Source of the DNA: an uncultured Eubacterium sp.
Lineage (GTDB): Bacteria; Bacillota; Clostridia; Lachnospirales; Lachnospiraceae
Length of the DNA: 64,000 bases
Assembly: GCA_910585745.1 (NCBI GenBank)
Contig: CAJUFM010000004.1
Span: forward strand, 1 to 64,000
Reading direction: 5' to 3'
This document shows positions 8,012 through 16,077 of the stretch, one piece after another. Every line of letters starts with the position of its first letter. Positions within the stretch are counted from its first letter, which is position 1. The position numbers were made by a program, and so were the translations under genes. The notes beneath the pieces were generated by a model that had not been told where the DNA came from, did not search any database, and saw only the letters and a program-made list of their open reading frames with translations.

Positions 8012-8294
8012 GGTAGTAGTGACGCAGGAAGCTTTAGAAGATGTTTCTAATTTGGCTAAATATATGATAGATAATTTTAAGAATCAAAAGGCAGCAGATG
8101 ATTTTTTACATGCTTATGACAAACAAGTGGAAATTCTGGGGGCTTTTCCGATAGGATATCGAGGAATCAGCATTGAATATTGGGGTTATGAAATTCGGTT
8201 GAAGCCCTTTGATACATATAATATGTTTTTTGTTGTAGATGATGAAATGGGACAAATAGTGATTCTACGATTGTTAAAAAATCTTCAGGATTAG
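8001..8294 (+). CDS. RelE/ParE-family toxin
   Basis: A 97-aa basic protein of RelE/ParE size. The order fits the fold: YKVVVTQEALEDVSNLAKYM (strand plus long helices), FPIGYRGISIEYWGYEIRLKPFDTYNMFFVVDD (beta core with the Arg/Lys-rich strand), and a C-terminal IVILRLLKN strand. RelE members cleave mRNA on the ribosome and ParE members poison gyrase; which applies cannot be told from sequence. It overlaps the antitoxin gene and sits just inside the right copy of the ppdK repeat, where it would stabilise the island by post-segregational killing. Confidence 0.8.
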   Translation: MHYKVVVTQEALEDVSNLAKYMIDNFKNQKAADDFLHAYDKQVEILGAFPIGYRGISIEYWGYEIRLKPFDTYNMFFVVDDEMGQIVILRLLKNLQD

Positions 8295-8416
8295 AAACAG
8301 ATATTAAGGATGGAAGCGGAATATCATTTTGAGTTATAATGCTAATAATCATTTCAAATCATGAATAAGAATGCGGTGATATTTTCGTATCTGCTCCGCC
8401 CATCCAACGAACCAAA

Positions 8417-8443
8417 CAGCACAGGCAGCGATTGCACAGAAGT
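8417..8443 (+). repeat. Direct repeat copy 2 of the ppdK 3' end
   Basis: It matches 3475-3501 at 26 of 27 bases. In frame it encodes AQAAIAQK followed by TGA instead of TAG, so it looks like the tail of a ppdK allele left by an insertion. The upstream codons are unrelated to PPDK. Confidence 0.6.
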
Positions 8444-8447
8444 GAGT

Positions 8448-8470
8448 AATTCCTCTTAAAAAGAGGAATT
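8448..8470 (+). terminator. Perfect 10-bp hairpin after the ppdK tail copy
   Basis: AATTCCTCTT (8448-8457) and AAGAGGAATT (8461-8470) with a 3-nt loop, beginning five bases after the repeat. It may be the original ppdK terminator stranded by the insertion. There is no T-run, so the role is uncertain. Confidence 0.4.
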
Positions 8471-8547
8471 ATGAAAAGTCTTGATTTTATGGGGCTTTGA
8501 AAAGTGTCTGATTTCTCAAAGTCAATATAAGAAAATATAAAAACTAG

Positions 8548-8592
8548 CCCATTCAGGGGTAAATCTCTGAATGGGATGGTTTTGTTTTTCTC
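8548..8592 (+). terminator. Candidate rho-independent terminator
   Basis: CCCATTCAG (8548-8556) pairs with CTGAATGGG (8567-8575), followed by a T-rich tail. Confidence 0.55.
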
Positions 8593-8803
8593 AGATTATG
8601 GAAAGGCTGTCATTCTCCCTGCCAGGGCTGCTCAGTGTCGTAGTGATAACAGACTGTGAAAGGGAAGTTAGTGATGGCGTGTTCGATGACGTTTACGTTG
8701 TTTATTGGTAAACGCTCTATTAACCGCTTACAATATAAGAGTTATTAAATCTCTTGGATTTTGTAAAAATCCAATCGAAATTTGATGAAAGGTAAATACA
8801 AGC

Positions 8804-9139
8804 TTGAAAATAATTATTCGAGAAGAAATATGTTGCGATAATCGTAATTTGAACAAATATCTGCCTGTACGATATGCGTCTTTGGTAAACAAAAAATATT
8901 ACAAGCAAATTGTAACGTTCGTTTGTTTCCCTGTTGATCAAACTGCAATTACAAGTAAAAATCTGGAGAAAGCTCTTAAAAAAATTAAAAATCAAAATGT
9001 CACCATACTATATTTTGCTCGGTGCTTTACACTGGAGGCGATAAATATAATTAACAAAATGAATGGAGCAGCATTTACCCTAATTGAGTATCCTTGGACT
9101 GATGATGGATATAATCAAATTCGTGGAGGAACGTGGTAA
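8804..9139 (+). CDS. Hypothetical protein
   Basis: A 111-aa AT-rich frame from TTG 8804 with a weak AAAGG-type ribosome site. No signal peptide or membrane segment. It begins with a beta-strand-like KIIIREEI and has an acidic, aromatic C-terminus ending IRGGTW. I do not recognise a family, and the weak start leaves open that it is a fragment. Neighbours on both sides are decayed. Confidence 0.45.
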   Translation: MKIIIREEICCDNRNLNKYLPVRYASLVNKKYYKQIVTFVCFPVDQTAITSKNLEKALKKIKNQNVTILYFARCFTLEAINIINKMNGAAFTLIEYPWTDDGYNQIRGGTW

Positions 9140-9217
9140 ATTCATATTTGTCGGACAGATAAATGCAGCAGAAAATGGAAGGAAACAGAATGCCATATAT
9201 ATTCATTTTATCTATAG

Positions 9218-9476
9218 ATGTTTTATGGAAAGAAAATCGAGCTGGTTTATGTGGAAAATCCAGAAAAAACAATGAACCCGGAAACCGCAGAGATACCGGA
9301 GGCTGCCATTGTGGATATAAAATTCTACATTAAAAAAACAACTTTCATCAAAAAATGCCTGGGCTTCATTGTGTGGCAGATGGACTACAACAGGCCGTCA
9401 GATGCGGGTGACACAAGTTTGGGATTATGATGGCCATTCTGAATGGTGGAAATTATTATATGGTAAATCCAAATGA
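9218..9476 (+). pseudogene. Unrecognised broken gene
   Basis: A frame from 9218 (FYGKKIELVYVENPEKT...GFIVWQMDYN) stops at 9430. A second frame continues with protein-like VTQVWDYDGHSEWWKLLYG to 9476, suggesting a frameshift near 9410. The rest of 9140-9690 shows no gene I can support. Confidence 0.35.
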
Positions 9477-9690
9477 GAATCAGTATTTTACCTATAAATA
9501 TAAGAGGACGATGAGTTTAAGAAAGAAAGCAGAAAAATAATAAAAAAGAAATTTTGCATCTTAAAGTTTTGCGGGTCTTTGAAACGATGAATCTTAGATG
9601 TGGTTTGTCGTTTTTTTCTATATGGGAGGGGAAGACAGCATAAATTTACATGTAACTAATTTGAGATAATAACTAAGTATCCAGAATACG

Positions 9691-10389
9691 ATGAGAATGG
9701 AGATGAGCAGCGTGGCTGAGGATTTGTTGGGGACTGCAAAGCAGGAAATAGAAACTCTCTGGAGTTATGTACCAGAAGGAAAGCACGTAAAAACAGGTGA
9801 TATCCGTAAATTATCATCCAGGCTTTTTCGGAGCATTCCAAATAAGGATTTGCATTTTGTTTTTATGCTGTGTGAGGAGTTTTTGGAGGAACATAATTGG
9901 GAGCTCGGTGTTATTGCCTTTGATTGGGCATTTCGGATGAAAAAAAATTATAATGGGGATACATATTGCATATTTTATAACTGGCTGAAGAAGTATGTCC
10001 GGGGCTGGGGCGATTGTGATGATTTTTGTACCCATGCATTTGGGGAACTTTTGCGACAGGATAAGTCTCTGTTTGCCAATGTAAAAGAGTGGACCCAGGA
10101 CAAAGATTTTTGGGTTCGCAGGGCTTCGGCTGTGATTCTGATTCCGGCGATTCTTCATGATGATTACGAAAGCATTGATCCTTTTGAAATATCAGATCGT
10201 TTAATGAATGACGAAGATGATCTGGTGCTAAAAGGTTTTGGATGGATGCTTAAATCACTGTCACAGATAGATCCGTCTGCTGTCAAAGAATATTTGATCA
10301 GAAACCACAAAGTGATGCCCAGAGTGTCGTATCGGTATGCGTTGGAAAAATTTGACACAGAGACAAAAAAAAGATTGATGGCATTATGA
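9691..10389 (+). CDS. AlkD-like DNA alkylation repair protein (HEAT-repeat)
   Basis: A 232-aa cytosolic protein of the AlkC/AlkD family, which removes bulky alkylated purines using a curved stack of HEAT-like helical repeats. Family segments are visible: FVFMLCEEFLEEHNWELGVIAFDWAF, NWLKKYVRGWGDCDDFCTHAFGELL, FWVRRASAVILIPAI and LVLKGFGWMLKSLSQIDP. Length is as expected. The start is uncertain: ATG 9691 gives the longest frame, and ATG 9703 follows GGAG too closely to choose. It seems monocistronic, followed by a degraded hydrolase. Confidence 0.8.
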   Translation: MRMEMSSVAEDLLGTAKQEIETLWSYVPEGKHVKTGDIRKLSSRLFRSIPNKDLHFVFMLCEEFLEEHNWELGVIAFDWAFRMKKNYNGDTYCIFYNWLKKYVRGWGDCDDFCTHAFGELLRQDKSLFANVKEWTQDKDFWVRRASAVILIPAILHDDYESIDPFEISDRLMNDEDDLVLKGFGWMLKSLSQIDPSAVKEYLIRNHKVMPRVSYRYALEKFDTETKKRLMAL

Positions 10390-10424
10390 CTGGGATTGGG
10401 AGCAGAGAATAATGAATGGAGATG

Positions 10425-10668
10425 ATGATTTTGAAACTATATGCGGTACGTTATGGAAAAAATTTTATATATGGGACACAGGGGACGATTTTCCGCGAGA
10501 TTTCGGAGGGAAATAAACCCGTAAATTTATTATTTGTTTGAGATGGATGGGAAATACACGCTGGTGGATCCTGGAAAAGTTTGAGCGAGTATGAGAAAAT
10601 ACCGTGAGAATTTTTTGAATCTGTCAGCGTAGATTTAACAAGCGTCATTGAGCTGGTTGAGCGGTTCT
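10425..10668 (+). pseudogene. Remnant of an MBL-fold metal-dependent hydrolase
   Basis: The N-terminus reads MILKLYAVRYGKNF...GTIFREISEG, as in clostridial metallo-beta-lactamase-fold hydrolases, then meets a stop. Another frame resumes with EMDGKYTLVDPG, the next family segment, and a third gives DLTSVIELVE. Everything from the HxHxDH metal motif onwards is missing. Clearly inactive. Confidence 0.5.
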
Positions 10669-10683
10669 TCCACAGGTAGTTGT

Positions 10684-10712
10684 TTTACTTTCTGTTTTTT
10701 ATTTGCTACAAT
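10684..10712 (+). promoter_or_regulatory. Promoter of the Xre/APH operon
   Basis: TTTACT at 10684-10689, 17 bp, TACAAT at 10707-10712, about 38 bp before the Xre start. Confidence 0.45.
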
Positions 10713-10749
10713 TAGCCTGTATCCTGGAATGGAAGGAAAGGAGGACGTT

Positions 10750-11565
10750 ATGAACCAGAATGATTTAGGGAGTAAAATCTCCGAATACCGACAGAACAAA
10801 AGAATGACACAGGAGGAACTGGCAGGAAGAATCGGTGTAACACCCCAGGCATTGAGTAAGTGGGAGCGGGGGCAGAGCCTGCCGGATGTCTCACTGCTGA
10901 CAGATCTTTGTCAGATACTGGGGTGTGGTGCAGATTATCTCTTGGGAATTGAAACTGTGAAAATAACAGAGAACAATGATGAAAAATCACAAAATGAGAT
11001 CTGGACAAATCTCCGTAATTGTCTGGAGCCATTGGAGTTGACTTTCGGAAAGAATCTTGTGTCTGTATTTATAGATGAATCCTATGTGGAGCAGATCGTT
11101 CAAGTGAGGAAGAATCTCTCGGCGGAGGGGATTTTGATGCCGCTTATACGTGTACGGGATGATATGAATCTGGAAGCGGAAGAATTTAGGATCCTATCAT
11201 ATCACAGAGAACTATACAGGGGGACATCTCCTCAGGAGACAGACTGTATCTATAACTATATGATGGAGATATTGGAGAAGACGGTCAGAGAAAACTATGC
11301 CGAAATACTCAATCGTGATATCGTTAAGGAAATGGTTCAAAATCTGCAAAAGAGGTATCCGGTATTGATTTCTGAAACAGTTCCGAAAGTCTTTTCTTAT
11401 GGCTTTTTGACGGATGTATTAAAACGTTTTGTGGCAGGCGGAAACAGCTGTTTGTACCTGGTTAAAGTCATTGAGATAATGGATGAAACGTTGCGGGAAA
11501 AAGGATCAGTATCCGTGGAGGAACTGGAAGAAGTGCTGGAGGAGCGACTGTTGCTGTTTCAGTAA
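10750..11565 (+). CDS. Xre-family regulator with long C-terminal domain
   Basis: A 271-aa protein starting at ATG 10750 after AAAGGAGG. Residues 1-65 form a classic Cro/C1 helix-turn-helix (ISEYRQNKRMTQEELAGRIG, TPQALSKWERGQSLPD). The remaining 200 residues are helical and Glu-rich with no recognised domain, perhaps for ligand sensing or dimerisation. The next gene starts 31 bp later on the same strand and encodes an aminoglycoside-phosphotransferase-like kinase, so the regulator probably controls that gene or both. Confidence 0.85.
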   Translation: MNQNDLGSKISEYRQNKRMTQEELAGRIGVTPQALSKWERGQSLPDVSLLTDLCQILGCGADYLLGIETVKITENNDEKSQNEIWTNLRNCLEPLELTFGKNLVSVFIDESYVEQIVQVRKNLSAEGILMPLIRVRDDMNLEAEEFRILSYHRELYRGTSPQETDCIYNYMMEILEKTVRENYAEILNRDIVKEMVQNLQKRYPVLISETVPKVFSYGFLTDVLKRFVAGGNSCLYLVKVIEIMDETLREKGSVSVEELEEVLEERLLLFQ

Positions 11566-11596
11566 GAAAAAACTATCAAATCGAGGAGAGCGACTA

Positions 11597-12439
11597 ATGT
11601 CAAAGAAACCTCTGCAGGAACGCCTGCAGACAGCTTCCCGGAAATGGGGACTGACACAAATGGAGAGTATTTATGAAAAAGAAAACTGCGCTGTATTTGG
11701 TGGGGAATCTGCCAAGTATGGCGCAGTGATCTTAAAGATTGGCAGGGATGCTGCTTCCAGCACCAGTGAATTTCTGGCTCTGTCGGAAATGAAAGAAAAA
11801 GCCTGCTGCCAGGCATATGAGTTTGATGGTGAGAATGCTTTGCTCTTAGAAGAGAGAATTTCGCCGGGTACCGCCTTAAAAGAAGAGGCAGATTGGGAGA
11901 ATAGAGCTGTTGTGTTTTCCCAGGTATTTGATAATATTCATGTTGCGCCAAAAGATGAGACGAGGTACAAGAGTTATCTGCATTGGGTTAAGGCCGCCAG
12001 CAGATCAGTACAGGATCACAAGAATAAACAGCTGGCTGACGGAATGTGCTGTGCAGTAGACATTGCTGTGAAGATGTTTGAAAAATATCCGGAGAGAGTG
12101 CTTTTACATGGGGATCTGCATCATGAAAATATTGTAAAGAGTGCTTCTGGAAATTATGTAGTGATCGATCCCAAGGGGGTTGTGGGGCCTTCTATTTTTG
12201 ATGTCCCCCGTTTTTTGCTGAATGAGCTGGATGATAGAGAAGATTCCTTAGAAAAAATTCATATAAATAGAATGATTGAAAAACTGTCCCGCTTGCTCGG
12301 ATTTCCGGCAGTTGACATATATCAGCTATTCTTTATGGAAGTAATGCTGGAGAATGCATGGCTTTACGAAGATGGAGAAGAAATATGGGAAAAAAATATT
12401 AATTTCGCATGGTTTCTGGCTCCTGGGTATTCTTTTTAG
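11597..12439 (+). CDS. Aminoglycoside phosphotransferase (APH(6)-like) family kinase
   Basis: A 280-aa protein of the aminoglycoside/hydroxyurea kinase family (streptomycin 6-phosphotransferase-like). The catalytic loop LLHGDLHHENI carries the catalytic Asp173 and VVIDPKG is the metal-binding Asp motif. A nucleotide-binding Lys is plausible in AVILKIGRD. ATG 11597 is preceded by GAGGAGAG. It would phosphorylate a small hydroxylated substrate with ATP; whether that is streptomycin, another antibiotic or a metabolite cannot be said. Second gene of an operon with the Xre regulator. Chromosomal members often give no clinical resistance. Confidence 0.8.
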   Translation: MSKKPLQERLQTASRKWGLTQMESIYEKENCAVFGGESAKYGAVILKIGRDAASSTSEFLALSEMKEKACCQAYEFDGENALLLEERISPGTALKEEADWENRAVVFSQVFDNIHVAPKDETRYKSYLHWVKAASRSVQDHKNKQLADGMCCAVDIAVKMFEKYPERVLLHGDLHHENIVKSASGNYVVIDPKGVVGPSIFDVPRFLLNELDDREDSLEKIHINRMIEKLSRLLGFPAVDIYQLFFMEVMLENAWLYEDGEEIWEKNINFAWFLAPGYSF

Positions 12440-12489
12440 AAAAATGTAAATACTAAGAGATGAATTCTTTGAAAAGGAGCAAAGGGCAT

Positions 12490-12747
12490 ATGAAGAAATG
12501 GGAGTATGTGATCCGGGATGAGATTGGTATCCATGCAAGACCAGCGGGTGAGCTGGTAAAGAAAGCAAAAAAATACAATAGCAGGATCACTATCAGCAAG
12601 GATGGCAAAAGTGTAGAAGCCACAAAGCTGATGGCTGTTATGGGACTTGGGGTAAAATCTGGACAGACAATAGAAGTTTCAGTAGAGGGAGAAGATGAAG
12701 AGACAGCATTTAAGGATATAAAAGATTTTTTTGAAAAAAATCTGTAA
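12490..12747 (+). CDS. HPr-family phosphocarrier protein
   Basis: An 85-aa protein matching HPr in length. The active-site histidine lies in IGIHARPAGELV, the residue phosphorylated by enzyme I of the PTS. At the position of regulatory Ser46 (usually KSIMGVM) it reads TKLMAVM, so Ser is replaced by Lys and HPr kinase could not use that site. It may therefore be a PTS carrier outside catabolite control, or a paralogue with another partner. ATG 12490 follows AGGAG. A clean terminator follows, so it is probably monocistronic. Confidence 0.9.
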   Translation: MKKWEYVIRDEIGIHARPAGELVKKAKKYNSRITISKDGKSVEATKLMAVMGLGVKSGQTIEVSVEGEDEETAFKDIKDFFEKNL

Positions 12748-12752
12748 AGGGA

Positions 12753-12789
12753 ACCACCGGAAGATCTGTTATTTTCCGGTGGTTTTTTA
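12753..12789 (+). terminator. Rho-independent terminator after HPr
   Basis: ACCACCGGAA (12753-12762) pairs with TTCCGGTGGT (12774-12783), followed by TTTTTT. Confidence 0.9.
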
Positions 12790-12894
12790 TACTTTTGCAT
12801 AGCTCCATTCAGCTGTTTCAAAGTAAATACATATTCTAAATTTGTCTCAGATCCTGATTATTTTGTTTAATACTGGTTTTCATTACGATTTTTC

Positions 12895-12923
12895 TTGAAT
12901 CTGCCTGCTATGATATGTATAAT
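12895..12923 (+). promoter_or_regulatory. Strong promoter of the GGDEF gene
   Basis: TTGAAT at 12895-12900, 17 bp, TATAAT at 12918-12923. Transcription would start near 12930, giving an 80-nt leader that contains the hairpin at 12948-12973. Confidence 0.65.
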
Positions 12924-12947
12924 AGAAAAGGTACTGTCGACCTATCT

Positions 12948-12973
12948 CTATCTCAATGGTGTCATTGAGATAG
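12948..12973 (+). promoter_or_regulatory. 11-bp perfect stem-loop in the GGDEF 5' leader
   Basis: CTATCTCAATG (12948-12958) and CATTGAGATAG (12963-12973) with loop GTGT. There is no T-run, so it is not an ordinary terminator. It could be a stability element or a protein-binding palindrome just downstream of the promoter. Confidence 0.45.
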
Positions 12974-13012
12974 CTGCTGGCAGCGGCAAAAGAAAATTTG
13001 GGGGAAATTGAT

Positions 13013-14350
13013 ATGTCAAAGATTTGGGAATTTTATGAGAACATGAATGAGATTGTGTATGCTGCGGATATGGATACTCACGAAATCATATATATGAATC
13101 CGAAGGCGTGTGAGGCTTTTGGAGTAGGGGATCAGGAGAAGGTAAGAGGGAAAAAATGTTATGAGGTGCTGCATCAGAAGTCCAGGCCCTGTGATTTTTG
13201 TACCAACAGTGTTTTGAAACCAGGGTTTTTTCATGAGTGGGAAATTTTCAACCCGGTTGTTAAAAAGAGCTTTAAGTTGAAAGATACGATGGTGGAGGCA
13301 GATGGAAGACGATGCCGGATGGAGCTTGCCATTGATATGAGTATTCAGGAGGAGCAGAAAAAGACGATTCAGAAATATACCAGCAATGAAAGTATGGTAA
13401 ATGAGGGACTGCGTCTGGCACTGGCGGAGCCCAGACCGGAACGGTCGCTGGAAGTTCTACTTGCATATCTCGGTGAGCATTTAAAAAGTGAACGGGTTTA
13501 TATTTTTGAAGAAAACCAGGATGGAACCTTAGATAATACCTTTGAGTGGTGCGGAAGCGATGTTGTTCCGCAGAAGGATGTACTGCAGAAGGTTCCCTTC
13601 GAGGTGGTTTCTCTCTGGTATCATACATTTAAAAAGAACAAAAATGTGATCATACAGGATGTGGAGGGGATCCGGGAAGAGGACCCATTGGCATATGAAT
13701 ATCTGAAGCCCCAGAGAATCCAGGCACTGGTGGTCAGCCCTCTTGTGGATAATGGAGAGATCATCGGTTTTTATGGGGTGGATAATCCGCCGGGAGAACT
13801 GTTGGATCATATTTCCATGCTGTTCTGGATCGTCGGTCATTTTATAGTGTCGATGCTGAAGCGCCGCATGCTGGTGAACCGCCTGGAAAAGCTGAGTATG
13901 TATGACCAGCTCACCGGACTTGGAAACCGACATGCAATGAAAGAATACCAGAGCAGTCTTTCAGATAAGGAAAGTCTCGGTGTGCTTTATTGTGATGTTA
14001 TGGGCTTAAAATATGTCAATGATACCCTGGGCCATCAGGAGGGAGACCAGCTTTTGATGAGAGTCTGTGAGTGCCTGAACAGACAATTTGGTGATTATGC
14101 CCTGTTCCGTATCGGAGGTGACGAGTTCCTGGGACTGTGTCCAGGGATCTGCAGGAAAGAACTGGAGCACAGGTTAACCTTATTGGATCAGGATATGGAA
14201 GAAAATGATGCGAGAATGGCATTGGGGTATGTATGGGAGCCGCAATATAGCGGAGGGTTTGAACATCTTTTGATCGAGTCAGACCGCCGGATGTATGAAG
14301 ATAAGAGAAGACGTAAAAATGCAAAAAAGAAGGAGAAAAGTGGAAAATGA
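13013..14350 (+). CDS. PAS-GAF-GGDEF diguanylate cyclase
   Basis: A 445-aa soluble protein. Residues about 1-110 form a PAS-like sensor with cysteines (KKCYEVLHQKSRPCDFC) that might bind metal or a cofactor. Residues about 125-290 are GAF-like (RVYIFEENQDG, GFYGVDNPP). Residues about 300-440 are a GGDEF domain with intact GGDEF at 368-372 and LTGLGNRHAM, so it should make c-di-GMP from two GTP. No RxxD inhibitory site is present at the usual position. ATG 13013 is chosen because GGGGGAA lies just upstream. The stop overlaps the next start by 4 nt. It is one of three c-di-GMP proteins in the window. Confidence 0.9.
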   Translation: MSKIWEFYENMNEIVYAADMDTHEIIYMNPKACEAFGVGDQEKVRGKKCYEVLHQKSRPCDFCTNSVLKPGFFHEWEIFNPVVKKSFKLKDTMVEADGRRCRMELAIDMSIQEEQKKTIQKYTSNESMVNEGLRLALAEPRPERSLEVLLAYLGEHLKSERVYIFEENQDGTLDNTFEWCGSDVVPQKDVLQKVPFEVVSLWYHTFKKNKNVIIQDVEGIREEDPLAYEYLKPQRIQALVVSPLVDNGEIIGFYGVDNPPGELLDHISMLFWIVGHFIVSMLKRRMLVNRLEKLSMYDQLTGLGNRHAMKEYQSSLSDKESLGVLYCDVMGLKYVNDTLGHQEGDQLLMRVCECLNRQFGDYALFRIGGDEFLGLCPGICRKELEHRLTLLDQDMEENDARMALGYVWEPQYSGGFEHLLIESDRRMYEDKRRRKNAKKKEKSGK

Positions 14351-16041
14351 AACAGTCATCAGAATTGAATACCTTACTGAGGCAGATCGACCATAAAGGG
14401 TATCCGGCGTATAAGCAGCTGAGGGGAGAATATCAGTTTCCAGGTTATGTGCTGGGCATAGACCATGTACAGGGAGATCCCTTTGCCGCACCCTCCAAAG
14501 TCAGCATCCATGTGAAGGGCGCACAGGCGGCATTTCCCCAGGACTTATACCGTCTGGCATGCCAGAAGACAGCGCTGGAGGATGCCCTGCTGCGGGAAAT
14601 GGGCAGACAGCTCCGGGGTGTGTCTTTTCAGGCAAAAGGTTCTGGAAAGTCGGGTCTGATGTCAGTGAGCACTCCAGGGCAGGAGGTACTATCCCGGAGC
14701 GGATGTCAGCTGGATGGCAGGACAGGGGATATTGTTCTGCGCATGGAGATTGGATTTCCAGCAAATGGAAGGAGTATCAATGCCAGGGAGCTGGAAAAGA
14801 TTCTGTTTGATTTTCTGCCAAAATGTGTCAGCCATAGTCTGTACTATAAAGCGCTGGATGCTGGTAAACTAAAAAGGACAGCTGAGCTGGCAGAGGATCA
14901 GCTGGCGATCCGACAGATACTGGCTGAACGTGGTCTGGTGGCATTTGTGGCAAATGGTTCCGTGCTGCCCAGGGAATCCGGAGTCAGCAGCCGCCCGATG
15001 AAGCAGGCAGTACCTTTTCAATCGCCGGCCTCCATGGAAGTAGAGCTTATCCTTCCCAATAAAGGAATTCTCCGGGGGATGGGGATTCCCAAAGGGATCA
15101 CCTTGATCGTGGGAGGCGGATATCATGGAAAATCCACTCTGCTCAAAGCATTGGAACTCGGTGTTTACGATCATATTGCCGGGGATGGAAGAGAATATGT
15201 CATCACTGATGGGACTGCAGTGAAACTTCGTGCAGAGGATGGCAGAAGTGTTAAAAATGTAGATATCTCTTATTTTATCAACAATCTTCCCAACGGCAAG
15301 GATACGGTGAAATTCTGTACGGAAGACGCCAGTGGAAGTACTTCTCAGGCGGCAAATGTAATCGAGGCGATGGAGGCGGGAAGCCAGGTATTCCTCATCG
15401 ATGAGGACACCAGCGCCACGAATTTTATGATCCGGGATGAATTGATGCAGCGGGTGGTGCACCGGGAACTGGAACCCATCACACCTTATATTGAAAGAGT
15501 CCGGGAGCTGTATGAGGATCACGGCATATCTACGGTTCTGGTGGCGGGAAGTTCTGGCAGTTATTTTCACAAGGCGGACTGTATTCTGCAGATGAACCGG
15601 TATGTACCTGCAGATATCACAGATTTTGCAAAGGAAGAGGCAAAGGCATTTCCGGTGCTGGAGGAATTGCCGGCGGAGGTTCAGCCCTCTTTTGAGCGGA
15701 TATTCAATCAAAACCGTAAACTGACAGGCAGTGACCGGATCAAAATGAAGACGATGGGGATGGACGGTATCAGTATAGACAGAGAGACCATCGATCTTCG
15801 GTATTTAGAGCAGCTGGCAGATCCAGAGCAGCTATCCATGCTTGCTCAGATCGTTAAATATGCAGAATTGAATGTGCTGGATGGTAAAAAGACACTGGCA
15901 CAGGTGATAGATATTTTGGAGACACTGCTGACTCAAAAAGGATTTGGCGGTATCTGCGGTGAAAGAAATGTAGCTTCCGGTCTGGCGATGCCGAGAAGGC
16001 AGGAGATCTTTGCCTGCCTGAACCGTTACCGGAGATTATAG
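14347..16041 (+). CDS. Predicted ATPase of the ABC class (PF09818-like)
   Basis: A 564-aa cytosolic protein translationally coupled to the GGDEF gene (ATGA overlap). Walker A is GGGYHGKST at residues 256-264 and Walker B is VFLIDEDTSATNFM. The layout (long N-terminal domain, central P-loop, C-terminal helical tail) matches the uncharacterised ABC-class ATPase family, which has no membrane domain. The role is unknown; RNA or nucleic-acid functions have been suggested for relatives. Coupling to a diguanylate cyclase is unusual enough to note but may only reflect co-transcription. Confidence 0.85.
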   Translation: MKQSSELNTLLRQIDHKGYPAYKQLRGEYQFPGYVLGIDHVQGDPFAAPSKVSIHVKGAQAAFPQDLYRLACQKTALEDALLREMGRQLRGVSFQAKGSGKSGLMSVSTPGQEVLSRSGCQLDGRTGDIVLRMEIGFPANGRSINARELEKILFDFLPKCVSHSLYYKALDAGKLKRTAELAEDQLAIRQILAERGLVAFVANGSVLPRESGVSSRPMKQAVPFQSPASMEVELILPNKGILRGMGIPKGITLIVGGGYHGKSTLLKALELGVYDHIAGDGREYVITDGTAVKLRAEDGRSVKNVDISYFINNLPNGKDTVKFCTEDASGSTSQAANVIEAMEAGSQVFLIDEDTSATNFMIRDELMQRVVHRELEPITPYIERVRELYEDHGISTVLVAGSSGSYFHKADCILQMNRYVPADITDFAKEEAKAFPVLEELPAEVQPSFERIFNQNRKLTGSDRIKMKTMGMDGISIDRETIDLRYLEQLADPEQLSMLAQIVKYAELNVLDGKKTLAQVIDILETLLTQKGFGGICGERNVASGLAMPRRQEIFACLNRYRRL

Positions 16042-16077
16042 GTAAGTAATAGGAATCTGGGAGAGGAGGAAAATACT

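Larger units (their letters stand above)
8295..8803. other. Non-coding stretch at the island's right boundary
   Basis: No convincing gene. It holds the second ppdK 3'-end copy (8417-8443), two hairpins listed separately, and a short inverted repeat CGTTTAC...GTAAACG near 8690-8715. A minus-strand frame between about 8625 and 8715 looks vaguely protein-like, but it is short and I recognise nothing in it. Confidence 0.5.

Noticed and set aside
14869..15711. A 280-codon minus-strand frame inside the ABC-class ATPase gene
   Set aside because: No ribosome site and no recognisable protein features; the + strand frame has intact Walker motifs.
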